64,000 bases of DNA from Paralvinella palmiformis (GCA_025642065.1 JAODUP010000479.1:413501-477500); one strand, 5' to 3'; positions 23,885-36,042 are shown, numbered from the stretch's first letter. Made by a program: numbers and translations. The notes: generated by a model from the sequence alone, not told the origin.

Positions 23885-26580
23885 ACCCACGAATACCCCA
23901 CACTTTTATAAAGGAAAGTACAGAAGTCAACAATAAATGACAAGGAACGTTCTCTCGATTGATTCGCCATCACTGGAAACTGGACAAGTAATACCTGACC
24001 GTGCATTAGTAGGTCTGGTAGTAGCTCTTAGCTGAAGAATATAGGAAACAAGTCCCATCAAAGAGATAATACTGTAATAACACTGATAACTTTTATTGAA
24101 GTATATGGTATATAGATATGACAAAATATGTCATTAATTATAAGACCGATACACAAGGAAATAATGTTTGGGTTGTCCTATTTGGACTAAGTAACCAATC
24201 AACAAGAGATCTAGTGACTTAGAGATCAAATTGGGAGAATAAGTAAATATACCAACCAACGAAGCAAATCAATAGACTGACAGACGGAAAAGACGTTTGA
24301 TTGAATAATATGTATGAACATAAATAGGAATAAGTCGAGAATAAAACCCATTTCATTCGTCTTTCAGCAGCTGACAAATACACCCAATACTCTTCCGAAT
24401 AGTTTACAACCCCAGAAAAATTGTTTGTGTGTGTCTATCTCCTTGATAAACAAGTAATATTGATGGCTAAATTATTTTAACTTACATTATCAAATCCCGA
24501 CCTAGTTATGTACTAAGTCTGTTTTCGTTTCCGTTCGCCTAATCACCTTTCGCAGGCTTGTTCACCAAATTCGGTAACCAGGAAAGTGCAAGTAGATGGG
24601 CGACATGGAACAATTTTTTATATTTTCTAGTATTCTCAGGGCTTTTGGAGAAGATGCATGACCATGGCTATGACTGGAACCCGTATCTTATTCATATTGC
24701 CCATTATTAGTCTACTCCATCTTCACAAGGAATACCAGCAAAACCTTAGTCACCTCCGTAAAGATACAGCATAACTGCTCTTAACATTATACTTCAAAAT
24801 ACATTGGATGGAGTCAATGAAAAGATGGGAATATGTCAAACAAGGGGTTCTTACGGTCTTGAATGGTACAAAAAGGTTTCAGACATCAAACATATTTTGT
24901 TCATGTGGTTTACCAGACGCGAAACATTATATGGTTAGTTGGCAACGGACCAGAGCACTTATTTGGTTTCATTATAAAGTGTCTACAAATTTTAGTGACA
25001 GAATGAACTAAAACACAAATATAAAACAAGCAATGCAAGATCATCGTAATTTAAAAGGATAAACATTAACATGTTATTGGGATACAATGTTATTGGAGCT
25101 CGGGTGCAGTGCCATTAGAAAAAATACTCTCATTGTGTTACGTATAAGTGCGTGTGTGTATTCCGCGAACCAAGTTTCATTATTCAGTGTGAGTTCAATA
25201 TACCAATCTTTATCTTAACCAGATGTGCCCCGTACTGTTTCAGCTCTGACAATTGAGACGGTAGCCACAGGTGTTGGACCCTATAAAACGGTCGTATAAG
25301 GACAAATATAAAGTGTGCTGTACTTTTATTAAGGCGCTTTTACGTAACAAAGGCTCAATGTATATAGATTTTATGATTGTTTTGAATAGGCCTATATTCT
25401 TTTATTGAATTGTGTAAACACTAATAAAGACGATTACTGGGTGTACTGTGATATATTGTTCAATAGAAAATGGCACCATTTTCCTGGTACATCTTCAAAT
25501 ATTCGGCATCCAGCAAGAATCGAAAGCTCTCTGTTTGATTCTACATTATCTACAGATGTCAACATCTGTCTACATATGTCCTAATGATGTATTCTCTTTC
25601 TCACTAAAGAAGCCGATTATTTATACATATTGTTATCTACATTATTCTATCCTCGGACGATGATCCTTTCACTATGTGGTCAAAATTATAAGGCCTGAAT
25701 ACCCTCTTTGAAAATCAAATCGGATTAATGAAAAACATACAATCCTAGTTAAATTAGTACTTGTTATGAACAAGAACTTCGTTGAATATCCGTTTATAGT
25801 TGGAGGTTCAGAACCCAAAAACATTCAGGTTTATGTCCATCAACATAGACCACTCGTGATACTCTAAATACTCCATCATCCTGACTATGAATTTAGAAAG
25901 AATGATTTAATTGTAAGCTATCAAATGTTCACACGGAATTTAACTACGTAGATATTTGTTTTTCTTATCTTAATTAACAGGTAGATAATGTTTTTGCCGT
26001 AGTATCTGAATAAGTCAATGAATGAATGATTACGTGTGTGATATGTGTGTCTATAGGTAAGGCAATCGGTGAGTTAGTAAAACTGGATTGATAATGAATA
26101 TTTAATAGAGGAATTCGAACATTAATTCATCGAAATTTGAATCGAATTATTTAGACAATGTCCGTCTGCCAGGATAAACACATATCACAAACGCATATAT
26201 ACTGGATTTGAACCCTAATCCTATCATTTTACCGTGCAGGCCTCTAATCACTGCGACACTGAACACCAACCCCGAACTAGGGGTTAAAGCATGAACGAAT
26301 CATGAAACGTTCATAAAAACACAAACAAATATACGTCGACAACATATGTCTGCCATTATGCCTCCACACCAATCATCCATATGAGCCTCCAATAACTAAC
26401 CTTCCTGTATTTGTACTATGACATATTGTAAATATTCACGCACAACCTAGACGACATTGGTTAGCCTGTTGTTAGCTTCTCCTTTCCTTATAGTAGTCCA
26501 TGGTATCAGATGACACAAGTCTCTTCTAATCTCTTTGGTATTTATCTTCACTGAGATATCAAATCTGATACATACATACA
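23885..26580 (+). repeat. Family D non-coding repeat, copy D2
   Basis: Starts CACTTTTATAAAGGAAAGTA. It runs through GGTTGTCCTATTTGGACTAA, CATTAATTATAAGRCCGATAC, CGACCTAGTTATGTAC and a tRNA-like block at about 26200-26270 (minus: box A TCGCAGTGATTAGAGG, box B GGGTTCAAATCC). It ends CACTGAGATATCAAATCTGAT. D2 and D3 are near-identical over the last 250 bp. No protein homology found. Confidence 0.8.
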
Positions 26581-26587
26581 CATACAT

Positions 26588-26606
26588 ACACGAGACTAAA
26601 CACACA

Positions 26607-26655
<49 letters not shown>

Positions 26656-26713
26656 GACACACACACACATACACACACACACCAAACACACACACACACA
26701 CACACACACATAA

Positions 26714-26775
<62 letters not shown>
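26588..26775. repeat. Compound (CT)n(CA)n(TA)n microsatellite
   Basis: CT about 26610-26642, interrupted CA to 26732, TA to 26774. Open frames here are simple sequence. Confidence 0.95.
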
Positions 26776-26777
<2 letters not shown>

Positions 26778-26869
26778 TCTTAGGATTTGAAGACAATCCT
26801 ATTATAACACTTCCTCATAATACGGTTATCGTTCTATCAACAAATATACTGTGTTCATATTGTTATTAA

Positions 26870-27455
26870 ATAATACCAGATTTTGAGGCTGTTAAATATT
26901 GATTAACTAATTATACTTGGTATTGCTGTTATGAGGGGCAATGTACTGTCTTCTTATAATGCTACTGTTCCTTTATCATATAGAAACACTGTCGTCATAA
27001 TTGTCAACAAATTCTGAAAATTCATAATACATATTGTGAAAAGAGATAATATTTGTGTATAAGACGCGGTTTTAATTCTCGAATTTTTTTCCTTACGTAT
27101 ACATGAGTCAGCCAGAAAAAGTGGGCGATAATACGTATCATTTATTTTATGTGTCAGTTAGATCTGCTCGTGGTTCTATTAAGCAGCTCAATTTAATTCC
27201 CATTTATCACCGATATATTTGTATTTTAATTTGTTTCATTCCATGTTTTAAAAACATAAAGCTATGAGTACTAGCAGTATATAGACTGATGTATAAATCT
27301 CACTGATATTTGTTGGTGTTAAATCAGTTCCACATACTCATATCTCACCCACAAGTTCGACGTCTTGTATTCAAGTTTAGCAGGTTCTCGCGATATTATT
27401 ACCAGTTATACTAACACTCGTCTTATATACGAGATCGACTTATACATAACTATAT
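26870..27455 (+). repeat. Segment collinear with 34850-35440
   Basis: AGTACTGTCTTCTTATAAT-like, AGCTATGAGTACTAGCA and TACTCATATCTCACCCAC words recur in order at 34850-35440. Part of the macro-block. Confidence 0.8.
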
Positions 27456-27458
27456 ACT

Positions 27459-27503
<45 letters not shown>
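27456..27503. repeat. (ATT)n microsatellite
   Basis: About 16 ATT units against the SINE 3' tail. Confidence 0.9.
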
Positions 27504-27505
<2 letters not shown>

Positions 27506-27695
27506 GGTGATGATGATGATTGATGTTTTACGGCCACCTTTGTGCACATGGTAGGATGAATGGACGAAGCAACCTCCAAAGGCAATGAAGCGAAGTCAAA
27601 GATGAAACACCCTTTAGATATGACCACGCTGAGATTCGAACACCGGTGTTAGTGATTTGTCATTGAACACGCTACCGTTAAACCACGGATTCACA
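27506..27695 (-). mobile_element. tRNA-derived SINE S1
   Basis: On the minus strand, box A TGGTTTAACGGTAGCGTG and box B GTGTTCGAATCTC form a tRNA-like head at 27625-27690. The body contains GACTTCGCTTCATTGCC and GTGCACAAAGGTGGCC, and the tail is CCGTAAAACATCAATCATC. Such elements are transcribed by Pol III and copied by a LINE. The match at 35495 lies at the same place in the macro-block, so this insertion predates the duplication. Confidence 0.85.
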
Positions 27696-27697
27696 TC

Positions 27698-27699
27698 CA

Positions 27700-27738
<39 letters not shown>

Positions 27739-28059
27739 CAGTATCATTATTATCAGTATTACTATTATTTTATGTTTTATTTTTTGTATTATTATTATTA
27801 TCAATAGCATTGTCATAATAGCTAATATTCGTATTAGTATTAGTAGTTAAAGTAGTAGCGGTTGTCTTAGTAACAGCACTAACAGTAGATGTATCCTAGT
27901 AATAATAGTAGTTGTAGAATGTTTGGTTGAAATGGTTGTGATTGTGATTGTGGTATTGTTTCTGATGATTATGGTGTTACTGATGTTATCTCAATGACTA
28001 GTAGAAGTAGTAGTAGTAGTTGTTGTTGTAGTAATAACAGTAGTTGTAGTAGTAGTACT

Positions 28060-28096
<37 letters not shown>
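27698..28096. repeat. (ATT)n and degenerate (AGT)n island
   Basis: ATT at 27698-27740, then AGT-type degenerate repeats with GTATTGTTTCTGAWGATTA matching 35900, and a second ATT run at about 28063-28096. Confidence 0.85.
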
Positions 28097-28098
<2 letters not shown>

Positions 28099-28177
28099 AA
28101 CAATGCGATTGTAATTATTATTATAAAACGCTATGATTCAAGTAAAATCACAGATATATATAATCAACTATTTGCCG

Positions 28178-28181
28178 CTTC

Positions 28182-28232
<51 letters not shown>

Positions 28233-28234
28233 TA
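28178..28234. repeat. (AAT)n microsatellite, LINE 3' tail
   Basis: About 18 units at the 3' end of the minus-strand LINE, where CR1/L2-type elements carry short tandem tails. Confidence 0.85.
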
Positions 28235-28517
28235 AACTGACTAACAGGGGCCATTCAAATACGCTGTACAAGTAATATTTAATATGATAAGACTCCAAGA
28301 AATATGTCTGTAAAAACCTTTAAGTGATTTAAAAGATAATAATGATTTATCTGTGAAAGCAACTTTAAACAGTTATGTTACAGAACATATTTAAAATGTT
28401 CAACAGACCACCCATTTATATTATCTGCCGGCAACCAATCCGACAATTTGAGGCTGCAACACTAAACGTACAATCACCATATGACCTGAGCCCAGACACT
28501 TGCACCTGAAATAGGAT

Positions 28518-28938
28518 CTAACTGGATGACCTGAGTTTTGGGGATGACTTTCTAATGGTTACCAGTTCACATAGGTATTCTGGCGCTATATCATTAATAG
28601 ATGTATAAGCATTTAATACAATCTTGAAATCGATACGCTGGATAACAAGTAGCCAGTGTAGTGTTTGAAGAATTGATGTGATTGATGTGATATGATAATA
28701 TGTTCGAGTATTTGTTCCAATCCAAGCTGCACTATTCTGAATTCTGAATTCGCGGAAGGCGATTAATGTTATAATCAGATATGCCATATAACAGGGAGTT
28801 ACAATAGTCTATACGAGATGTATGAAAGGCATGGACTACAGTTGCAAGTGCTTCTTCTGTCAATAATGCTTTAAAACAGTGGATGTTCATAAGATGGTAG
28901 TAGGCAGCTCGGCATACTGATGTGACATGTTCAAACAT
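28518..28938 (-). pseudogene. LINE ORF2 C-terminal region (broken)
   Basis: Two overlapping frames cover the post-RT domain. They join at the QNS of RLPRIQNSE and RIQNSAAWIGTNTRTYYHI, so one shift separates them. The same region is continuous in 36807-37340. Confidence 0.85.
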
Positions 28939-29334
28939 GTTAAAAATGGGCCACAGATAACACCTATTTTTGTTACTGACCCATTAGGAGTAATGAACAT
29001 GCATCCATTTTGTTATGCTGGTGTCTTTAGGGATTTACAAAACAACGTGGTGATGCCAAATATATGATATTTGTTTTATTATCATTTAGTTTTAGAGTCA
29101 TCAATGGCCGAATATCAGCAATACATTGTTCTAAATATTTCAAGAAAGGGGAGAAATTTAACTCATTGTCAGGATCTAATGATATATACAGCTGTGTGTC
29201 ATCAATATATAAGCGATATTAACTACAATTCGCTGTATAATGATCCCACGATGACGGATATCCATTGCGAAAACTGGAGAACCAAGAACTGAACCCTGTG
29301 ATAAGCCAGATAACAAAAACTGAATGTCGGATAA

Positions 29335-29402
29335 AATAGCGTTGTTCCAGATAGGATCGAAACCATTAGATATGTGGCCAACCGCACTACCAGCTAGGCC
29401 AA
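29335..29402 (-). mobile_element. tRNA-like SINE head inside the LINE
   Basis: Minus: TTGGCCTAGCTGGTAGTGCGG (box A region) and GGTTTCGATCC (box B), very close to the head of SINEs S3 and S5. It interrupts the LINE reading between its 5' remnant and the QGSVLG motif. Confidence 0.75.
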
Positions 29403-29601
29403 GGAAGTGCCATGGCTGATCCTTACGGGACGATAGAATATATATACGGAAACTAACCTGATAATTCATCATACAAAGATGGAATGGTTTACAATAGATA
29501 TCACCTTTCTTACATAAACACCTAACTACATGTAATTAAATAAGTAATGTATTCACAATTTCCAGCCACATACATAATAACAATATTATTGAGATTCCAA
29601 T

Positions 29602-29604
<3 letters not shown>

Positions 29605-29662
<58 letters not shown>

Positions 29663-29667
29663 ATAAA

Positions 29668-29726
<59 letters not shown>
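29605..29726. repeat. (TA)n array with an AAAATTTTTT centre
   Basis: Two TA blocks flank ATAAAATTTTTTATAT at about 29664-29680. The whole array is self-complementary. Confidence 0.9.
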
Positions 29727-29729
<3 letters not shown>

Positions 29730-29817
29730 GAAATTACTACTGTCTGTAAGTAAATAAGGTTAATTATATAGTGGCTTAGAAATGGCCATACCCCGCCCTA
29801 CGTCATCAATTGGTTCC
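29727..29817. other. Short linker resembling 50355-50430
   Basis: GGTTAATTATATAGTGGCTTA and ACGTCATCA resemble GGTTAATTACACAGTGGCTTA and ACGTCATTC at 50360-50425. A small dispersed repeat, unclassified. Confidence 0.4.
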
Positions 29818-30862
29818 CAGCAAAATTATCACGATATGTGAATTTTATATATTTATCCATATAATTACCCTATGAGGAATATATTGATGTATTTGAAAGA
29901 CTATGGGCTTTCTGAATCGTGCTGAATATAATGAAATATGATTATTATTGCCAAAATACTAAATATACCACATATGGGGCCGTTAAGCAATGCATTAAAT
30001 AAAGCAGGAATTTGTCAGGAAACCCCATATGGTAACTGCATCGCCCCCTGCTTGGACTCTAGATACGATGCAATCTTGTTTATAGGCCTCATGTTGCTCT
30101 CTGCGGACCCGGATACGACCACCTTTCCGGTAAAGCAGGAATCTGGATTCATGGCTGAAGATGACATGCTGCCAATGACCTTTTCGCCAGCGGAGATCGT
30201 TTCTAGTCCAATCCATATGCGCCTGTCGACGTCTTTACAACAATACAATTTGCTTCAGAGGTCTCCTTGCAAAGTAGCCTGCACTAATCATTCGCAAATT
30301 CACTAGCATTCTGGATATAGGGGTATTAGCGAATCGTAACCAGTCATCACGAATGGTTTTTGCTGACTTGGTACGCTCATTTCGGCACATACGTAGCAGA
30401 AAACAGTCTTCGCTTTCTCTTGTCTTACGAGGTCGTCCGGGTCTACCTCTGGGTGTGGGTACGCCCATCTCATGATTTCCCTTAAGCACAGTTCAGACTG
30501 TTCCCTGTGCTATCCCAAGAGCTTGGGCAATGACCTTCTGTTTGGAACCCATACGCCACATGGCAAGAACTCGTCGATAAATTCCTTCTTTAAAATGATG
30601 GACCATGATGTCAAGAAAGTTGCTCGAAAATTTCAGCAAATACCGCAGGCGCGTCCGAGTACAACTAGATATATCAATAGCTCTACCCCCTTATTTATAG
30701 AGCCTCAGATATCACGGTATACGGACCTTGGGTGTTTTATTGGTCACCCATTCACCCAAAATTACTCGTTACGTATCAATGATTACGCTGATACAACTGA
30801 ACAGATGATAAACACTAACCAAATTGTCTTAATATACTGTTCCACAAAAGAATGCGACGGAT
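29818..30862 (-). mobile_element. Tc1/mariner-family transposon, copy b (truncated)
   Basis: Homologous to copies a and c, but both terminal inverted repeats are missing. It starts at AGCAAAATTATCACGATATG and ends at CCACAAAAGAATGCGACGG. An internal deletion joins the end region (to about 30020) directly to the middle of the transposase, removing about 490 bp present in copy a (11608-12097). Confidence 0.88.
30015..30610 (-). pseudogene. Tc1-like transposase pseudogene, copy b
   Basis: Minus frames in order: 30235-30489 with GRPGRPRKTRESEDCFLLRM and RTKSAKTIRDDWLRFANTP. Then 29995-30216 with WTRNDLRWRKGHWQHVIFSH and ESRFLLYRKGGRIRVRREQ. The first catalytic Asp of the FSDES block is His here (GAT to CAT at about 30151-30153). 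The second Asp and the Glu are gone with the internal deletion. Cannot be active. Confidence 0.9.
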
Positions 30863-30879
30863 TATTAGTGGTTTTAATA

Positions 30880-31196
30880 GTATTAGTCGTATACTATAAT
30901 AGTGGTAGAAGTAGTAGTAGTCGTAATAGTAAAATTGGAGTAGTAAAGGTAGTGGACGTAATAGTAATAGTAATATTAGTAGTCGTAGTCGTAGTTGTTG
31001 TCGTTGTAGTAGTGGTCATAGTAATGATAGTAGTATTAGTGAGAGTAGTAGTTGTTATAGGTAATAGTGGTGGTGATAATAGTGGTACTAGAAACAGTAG
31101 TAGTAGTAGTAGTAGTAATAGTAATAGTAATAGTATTAGTATTATTAGTAGTAGTAGTAGTAATAGTAATAGTAGTAGTATTAGTAGTAGGAGAAG

Positions 31197-31227
<31 letters not shown>

Positions 31228-31230
31228 CAT
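30880..31230. repeat. Degenerate (AGT)n island
   Basis: Shares the run AGTAGTATTAGTGAGAGTA and nearby GTGGTA...AGAAACA order with 41090-41160, so it is a dispersed island, not an independent expansion. Frames here are low complexity. Confidence 0.85.
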
Positions 31231-31249
31231 TGTATACATACCTCATCGC

Positions 31250-31520
31250 ATTTATCTCTAAATCTCTTCCCCTGAACATCTGCAGTATCATATCATAGAC
31301 TCTTATCATGTCATTATCCCAGAAAGTCATCGAGTTTTTTGTTGATGTATATAATACTAAGAGGTCGTTTGAGGTAACTAAAGGTACTTATCGTTGACTT
31401 TAGGGTACATTAGACACCATTACTATATACTTATACAGTAACTATCTAACTGACAAACAAAGGCATTTGTAGAATCTTGGAATTGACATCTTAATATACG
31501 TAATAACCCCCGCTCCATCT
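31250..31520 (+). repeat. Family B tag, copy 5 (long form)
   Basis: AGTATCATATCATAGACTCT, CATGTCATTATCCCAGAAA, GTTGATGTATATAATACTAA and TAATATACGTAATAACCCC. The last matches 13660 in copy 2. It opens the macro-block at 31.2 kb. Confidence 0.85.
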
Positions 31521-31540
31521 GTGTGTATTAGTGTACTTCT

Positions 31541-31573
31541 CTGTGTGATTATATATATGTGTGTGTGTGTTTA

Positions 31574-31607
<34 letters not shown>

Positions 31608-31612
31608 CGCCC
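31541..31612. repeat. (GT)n-rich tract
   Basis: GT repeats with GCGC interruptions, followed by GTCACTTGATCACGTATTA as in families E and B neighbours at 13698 and 21560. Confidence 0.9.
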
Positions 31613-31621
31613 GCGCGTTTG

Positions 31622-32639
31622 TCACTTGATCACGTATTAGGTCTAAAATATGAGGTTTTGGACGGTGTCAAAGTTATTTATTACAAAAATGCAGAATATA
31701 ACGAAAAGATCCACTTATAGTCAACGTAGGATAACATCGTAATTGCATTCCTAGGTAATTTAAGGTCACAATTCTTAAATATAATGTGCACATAACATTA
31801 TTGTATTAGTGCAGATCAAAATAATAGCGTGCCAGATGTGCGTTAAAAATATCAACTGTTATAAAAATATATATATACAAAATTAACCTCACATAGTGTT
31901 GGAGTAATGGAATACCCAAGTATTAACCAATGTTCAGTAAAACTAGTATGGTGATTGGTGGTATTCGTATATTTATAACATAGGGCATGCATTCTTGTGC
32001 ATGCGTATAGATTTATAATAACTCTATCACATTGACGCCCAAAAGGACCGGTAGATGAGGTGTTTTACTAATTACTCTGGCATGAATTGCTATTATAATC
32101 CAGGTTAATATATGCATTTGAAGGGAGAGAGAGAGTGTGTGTGTGTGAAGAGAAAGAGAGCGAGAGAGAGAGAGAGAGTATGTGTGTGTGAAGAGAAAGA
32201 GCGAGAGAGAGAGAGGGGGGGGAGCGATGTACACTGATTATACGGGTGACTGTGTTTTCAGTTCCATTGAAATCTGACAAGAAATAATTTTACCTAAACA
32301 CAGTCAAACACCAAATCAATTTTAATATATTTCTTTCATTAAGTAGTCGTATGTCTGTTTGTTTTATTTTTCAAGACAGTAGCTCCTCCATTCTGTATTC
32401 TAAGTGATGCTGACTGAATTAATTATTTACAGTTGGTGTTGTCATTTTACCATTAAATCATTCCCGATACCAACGAATATTATGTGGACAGCCTTATTTC
32501 CCTTGTCTATCATAATAAGCGTATTTGGCAAGATATGTGTAGAATGTATTAATGTTAACTAGTTTGACAGATGGCATTAGCAGTTGCCACGCTGAAGTTC
32601 AGTTAGCTGTCTTTTCATGATCATCTTAATTATATGCAT
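31622..32639. other. Non-coding stretch with (GA)n
   Basis: No gene recognised. GA/GT repeats lie at about 32121-32222, and frames over them are simple sequence. Confidence 0.5.
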
Positions 32640-33678
32640 ACACGCATACACATTCATACAAATACACACACATAGATACATACGCGCGCTTATACACACA
32701 ATCAAGCACAAAACCACCCATACACACATAATATCACAGCCACCTACATACACTCAAACACACTAACACACACAGGTAAACGAACACACGAACATACTAC
32801 ACTTTTATAAAGGAAGGTACAGGGGTAAACACTGAATGACAAAAAAAAGTTATCTCGATTGATTCACCATCACCGAAATCTGGGCAAGTAACACCTAACC
32901 TGGCATTAATAGGTCTTGACTAGCTCTTAGCTGATGAATATAGGAAAAATATCCCATCAAAGACCTACCACTCTAACACTGATAACTTTTTTATTGAAGT
33001 ATATGGTATATAGATATGACAGAATATGTCATTAATTATAAGGCCGATACCCAAGGAAATAATGTTTGGGTTGTCCTATTTGGACTAAGTAACCAATCAA
33101 CAAGAGAGCTAGTGGCTTAGACACCAAATTGGGAGAATAAGTAAATATACCAACCAACGAAGCAAATCAATAGACTGACAGACGGACAGACGTTTGAATG
33201 AATATTATGTGCGAACATAAATAGGAATAAGTCGAACAAAAGTATTGTTAGTGTGTCTATCTGGTTACTTAACTAGTAGCATGGATGGCTACATTATTTT
33301 AACTTAATTGTCAAATCCCGACCTAGTTATGCATTAAGTCTGTTTGCGTTTGTTTTCGACTAATCACATTTCACATACTTGTTCATCAAACTCGGCAACC
33401 TGGGATGCGTAACTAGATATTTACCCATGTTGACATTCTCTAGTGTCCCTGGGGCTTTTGGTGGATTTGGAGAAGATGGTTGACCTTGGCTATGACATAA
33501 ACCCGGATCTTATTCATAATGTCCATTATCGGTCGCACCCCTTCTTCCCAACGAACTCCGGCAAAATGTCAGTCAGCTCAGTAAAGATACAGAACTATTC
33601 TTAACATTATACTTCAAATGACATTGGGTTGTGTCAAAGAAAATATGGGAACATGTCAAACAAAGGATTCTTATTTGT

Positions 33679-33728
<50 letters not shown>

Positions 33729-34850
33729 CTTTCAAAAAAGTGAACGGCATAGTTTAGTTACATACTAATTTAAGCAATATTCTACTTTCTCTCTCACAAT
33801 TCGGACATATCTGCATAAACTACAATTTGTTAATGAAAAAGGCTAGAAAAGATATCGTCTTCTTTAATATTAGAATGGATTCATAAATATATTATGTCTG
33901 ATTATTTTGCCAATAGAAAAGGGCACCATTATCAATGATACACTTTCAAAATTTCGGCATTCAGTAAAAGAAACGAAACATTTCTGTTTCGTTGTATCCT
34001 GATTTTGTGAACCAAGAAACGATCACGTTTATGCCCATCAATATGGACCACTCGTGATACCCTATATAATCTCACTGACTATGAATTTAGAAAGAATGAT
34101 ATAATTGTAAGATCTCAAAAGTCCATGTAAAATGTTACCAAGTCGGTATATATATTTGATTTGGTCTGAACTTTGTAACTTGAAATAATGAATAGTTAGA
34201 AAATCTTTTAAACATAGACATTTATCTGAATAAGTGAACGGCTGACTGATTGCGTGTTTGTGCGTGTGTGTTTTGTGTATCGATGTGTAAGGCAATAGGT
34301 GAGTTAGTAAAACTGGATTGATCGTGAATATTGGATAGAGGAATTCGAAAATTAACCCACCCAAAGTTGAGTTGAGTTCTTTAGACTAAGGCCGTCTGCC
34401 AGGATAAACACATATCACAAACATAGATATACTGGATTTGAAACATATACCTATCGTTTTACAGCGCACCTCTTTAATCACTGCGACATTGAAGACTTAA
34501 TCCGAACTTGGAGTGAAACCATGAATGAATGAAGGAATGAACCATGAACCAAGAAAAAACACATCGACAACATATGTGCGTCATTATGCCTCCACACCAA
34601 TCATCCATATAAGCCTCCAATAGCTAACCTTCCTGTATTTGTACTATGACATATTGTAAATATTCACGCACAACCTAGACGACATTGGTTAGCCTGTTGT
34701 TAGCTTCTCCTTTCCTTATAGTAGTCCACGGTCTCAGATGACACAAGTCTCTTCTAATCTCTTTGGTATTTATCTTCACTGAGATATCAAATCTGATTCT
34801 AGCAATCAGATGTAGGCACGAGCTAATGGAGATTTGTGGCCAATAATAAC
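32640..34850 (+). repeat. Family D non-coding repeat, copy D3
   Basis: Collinear with D2: CACTTTTATAAAGGAAGGTA, GGTTGTCCTATTTGGACTAA, CGACCTAGTTATGCATTA, GGATAAACACATATCACAAAC, and a right end shared almost base for base with D2 (34590-34800). A (TA)n at 33680-33726 interrupts it, and the part matching D1 15480-15600 is replaced. Confidence 0.82.
33680..33726. repeat. (TA)n microsatellite inside D3
   Basis: About 23 TA units placed right after TCTTATTTGTCA. D1 reads TCTTATGTGTCAACG at the same point. Confidence 0.9.
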
Positions 34851-35440
34851 TTGGTACTGATGTTATGAGGAGGAAAGTACTGTCTTCTTATAATTCCACG
34901 GAGCCTTTATCATAAAGAAACATGTAGTTCGGAAATAATTGACGAAATCGATCATTTTTCAAATTCCGGAAAACGGATATTACATATTGTGAAAACAGAT
35001 AATATTTGTGTACAAGACGATGTCTGGTGAGCGATAATATGCAAAATTTATTTTTTATGTATCTGTTAGATCTACTCGTGGTTCACTTAATCAGTTCAAT
35101 TTAATTACCAATTATCACCGTTATATTTGTATTTTAATTTGTTTCATTCGATGTTTAAAAACACCAAGCTATGAGTACTAGCAATATACAGTCTTATGTA
35201 TAGATATCACTGATATTTTCGGATGTCAAATCAGTTTTATATACTCATATCTCACCCACTAATTCGATTTTCTTGATAACATGCCAGGTCAACAATAACA
35301 CGACATATTTATGAAGATGGCATCTTTTAAAGGTTCTAAATTCGGCTTCATATTCAAGTTAATCAGTTTCTCGCGATATTGACGGATATAATGACCCTCA
35401 GCTAATATACGAGATCGACCTATACTTAAGTATATACAGC
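34851..35440 (+). repeat. Segment collinear with 26870-27455
   Basis: Continues the macro-block from D3 to the SINE in the same order as from D2 to SINE S1. Confidence 0.8.
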
Positions 35441-35444
35441 AATA

Positions 35445-35475
<31 letters not shown>

Positions 35476-35492
35476 TATTGTTGTTATTAATG
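35441..35492. repeat. (ATT)n microsatellite
   Basis: ATT units with small interruptions at the SINE 3' tail. Confidence 0.85.
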
Positions 35493-35494
35493 TT

Positions 35495-35682
35495 GCTGAT
35501 GATGATTGGTGTATTACGGCTACCTTTGTGCACATGGTAGGGTCAATATGCGGAGGGACCTCCAAACCTCCAAAGGCAATGCAGCGAAGTCTAACATGAA
35601 ACACCCTTCAGATATGCCCACGCCGAGATTCGAACACGGGTGGTAGTGATCTGTGACTGAATTCGCTCCCGTTAGACTACAA

Positions 35683-35685
<3 letters not shown>
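35495..35685 (-). mobile_element. tRNA-derived SINE S2
   Basis: Second copy of the S1 insertion: head with box B GTGTTCGAATCTC, body with GTGCACAAAGGTAGCC, tail CCGTAATACACCAATCATC. It differs from S1 by an internal 10-bp CCTCCAAA duplication. Confidence 0.85.
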
Positions 35686-35759
<74 letters not shown>

Positions 35760-36042
35760 ATAGTATTGTCATAATAGTTATTATTCGTATTATTATTAGT
35801 AGTAGAAGTAGTAGCGGTTGTCGTAGTTGTAGCATCAATAGTACAGGTATCCTAGTAACAGGTGTAGATGTCTAGGTTGAAGTGGTTGTGACTGTGGTAT
35901 TGTTTCTGAAGATTACGGTGTTACTGATGTTAGATGGATGAGTAGTAGTAGTAGTAGTAGTAGTGGAAGTAGTAGTAGTATTTGCAGTAGCAGTATTTGC
36001 AGTAGTAGAGTCAAAGGAGTAGAATTAGTAGTAGTAGTAGAA

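Larger units (their letters stand above)
28235..29500 (-). mobile_element. CR1/L2-like LINE, 3' half with RT remnant
   Basis: Minus strand. The RT palm is partly readable: GLSQGSVLGSPVF near 29268-29312 is the QGSVLGP motif, and a frame-shifted YIDDTQLY box lies at about 29187-29209. Downstream, 28732-28938 reads EHVTSVCRAAYYHL and SRIDYCNSLLYGISDYNINR, the usual C-terminal region of this clade. 28518-28787 continues with SITSILQTLHWLLVIQRIDF. The 3' end meets (AAT)n. Several stops and shifts make it dead, and the 5' half is absent. Confidence 0.88.
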
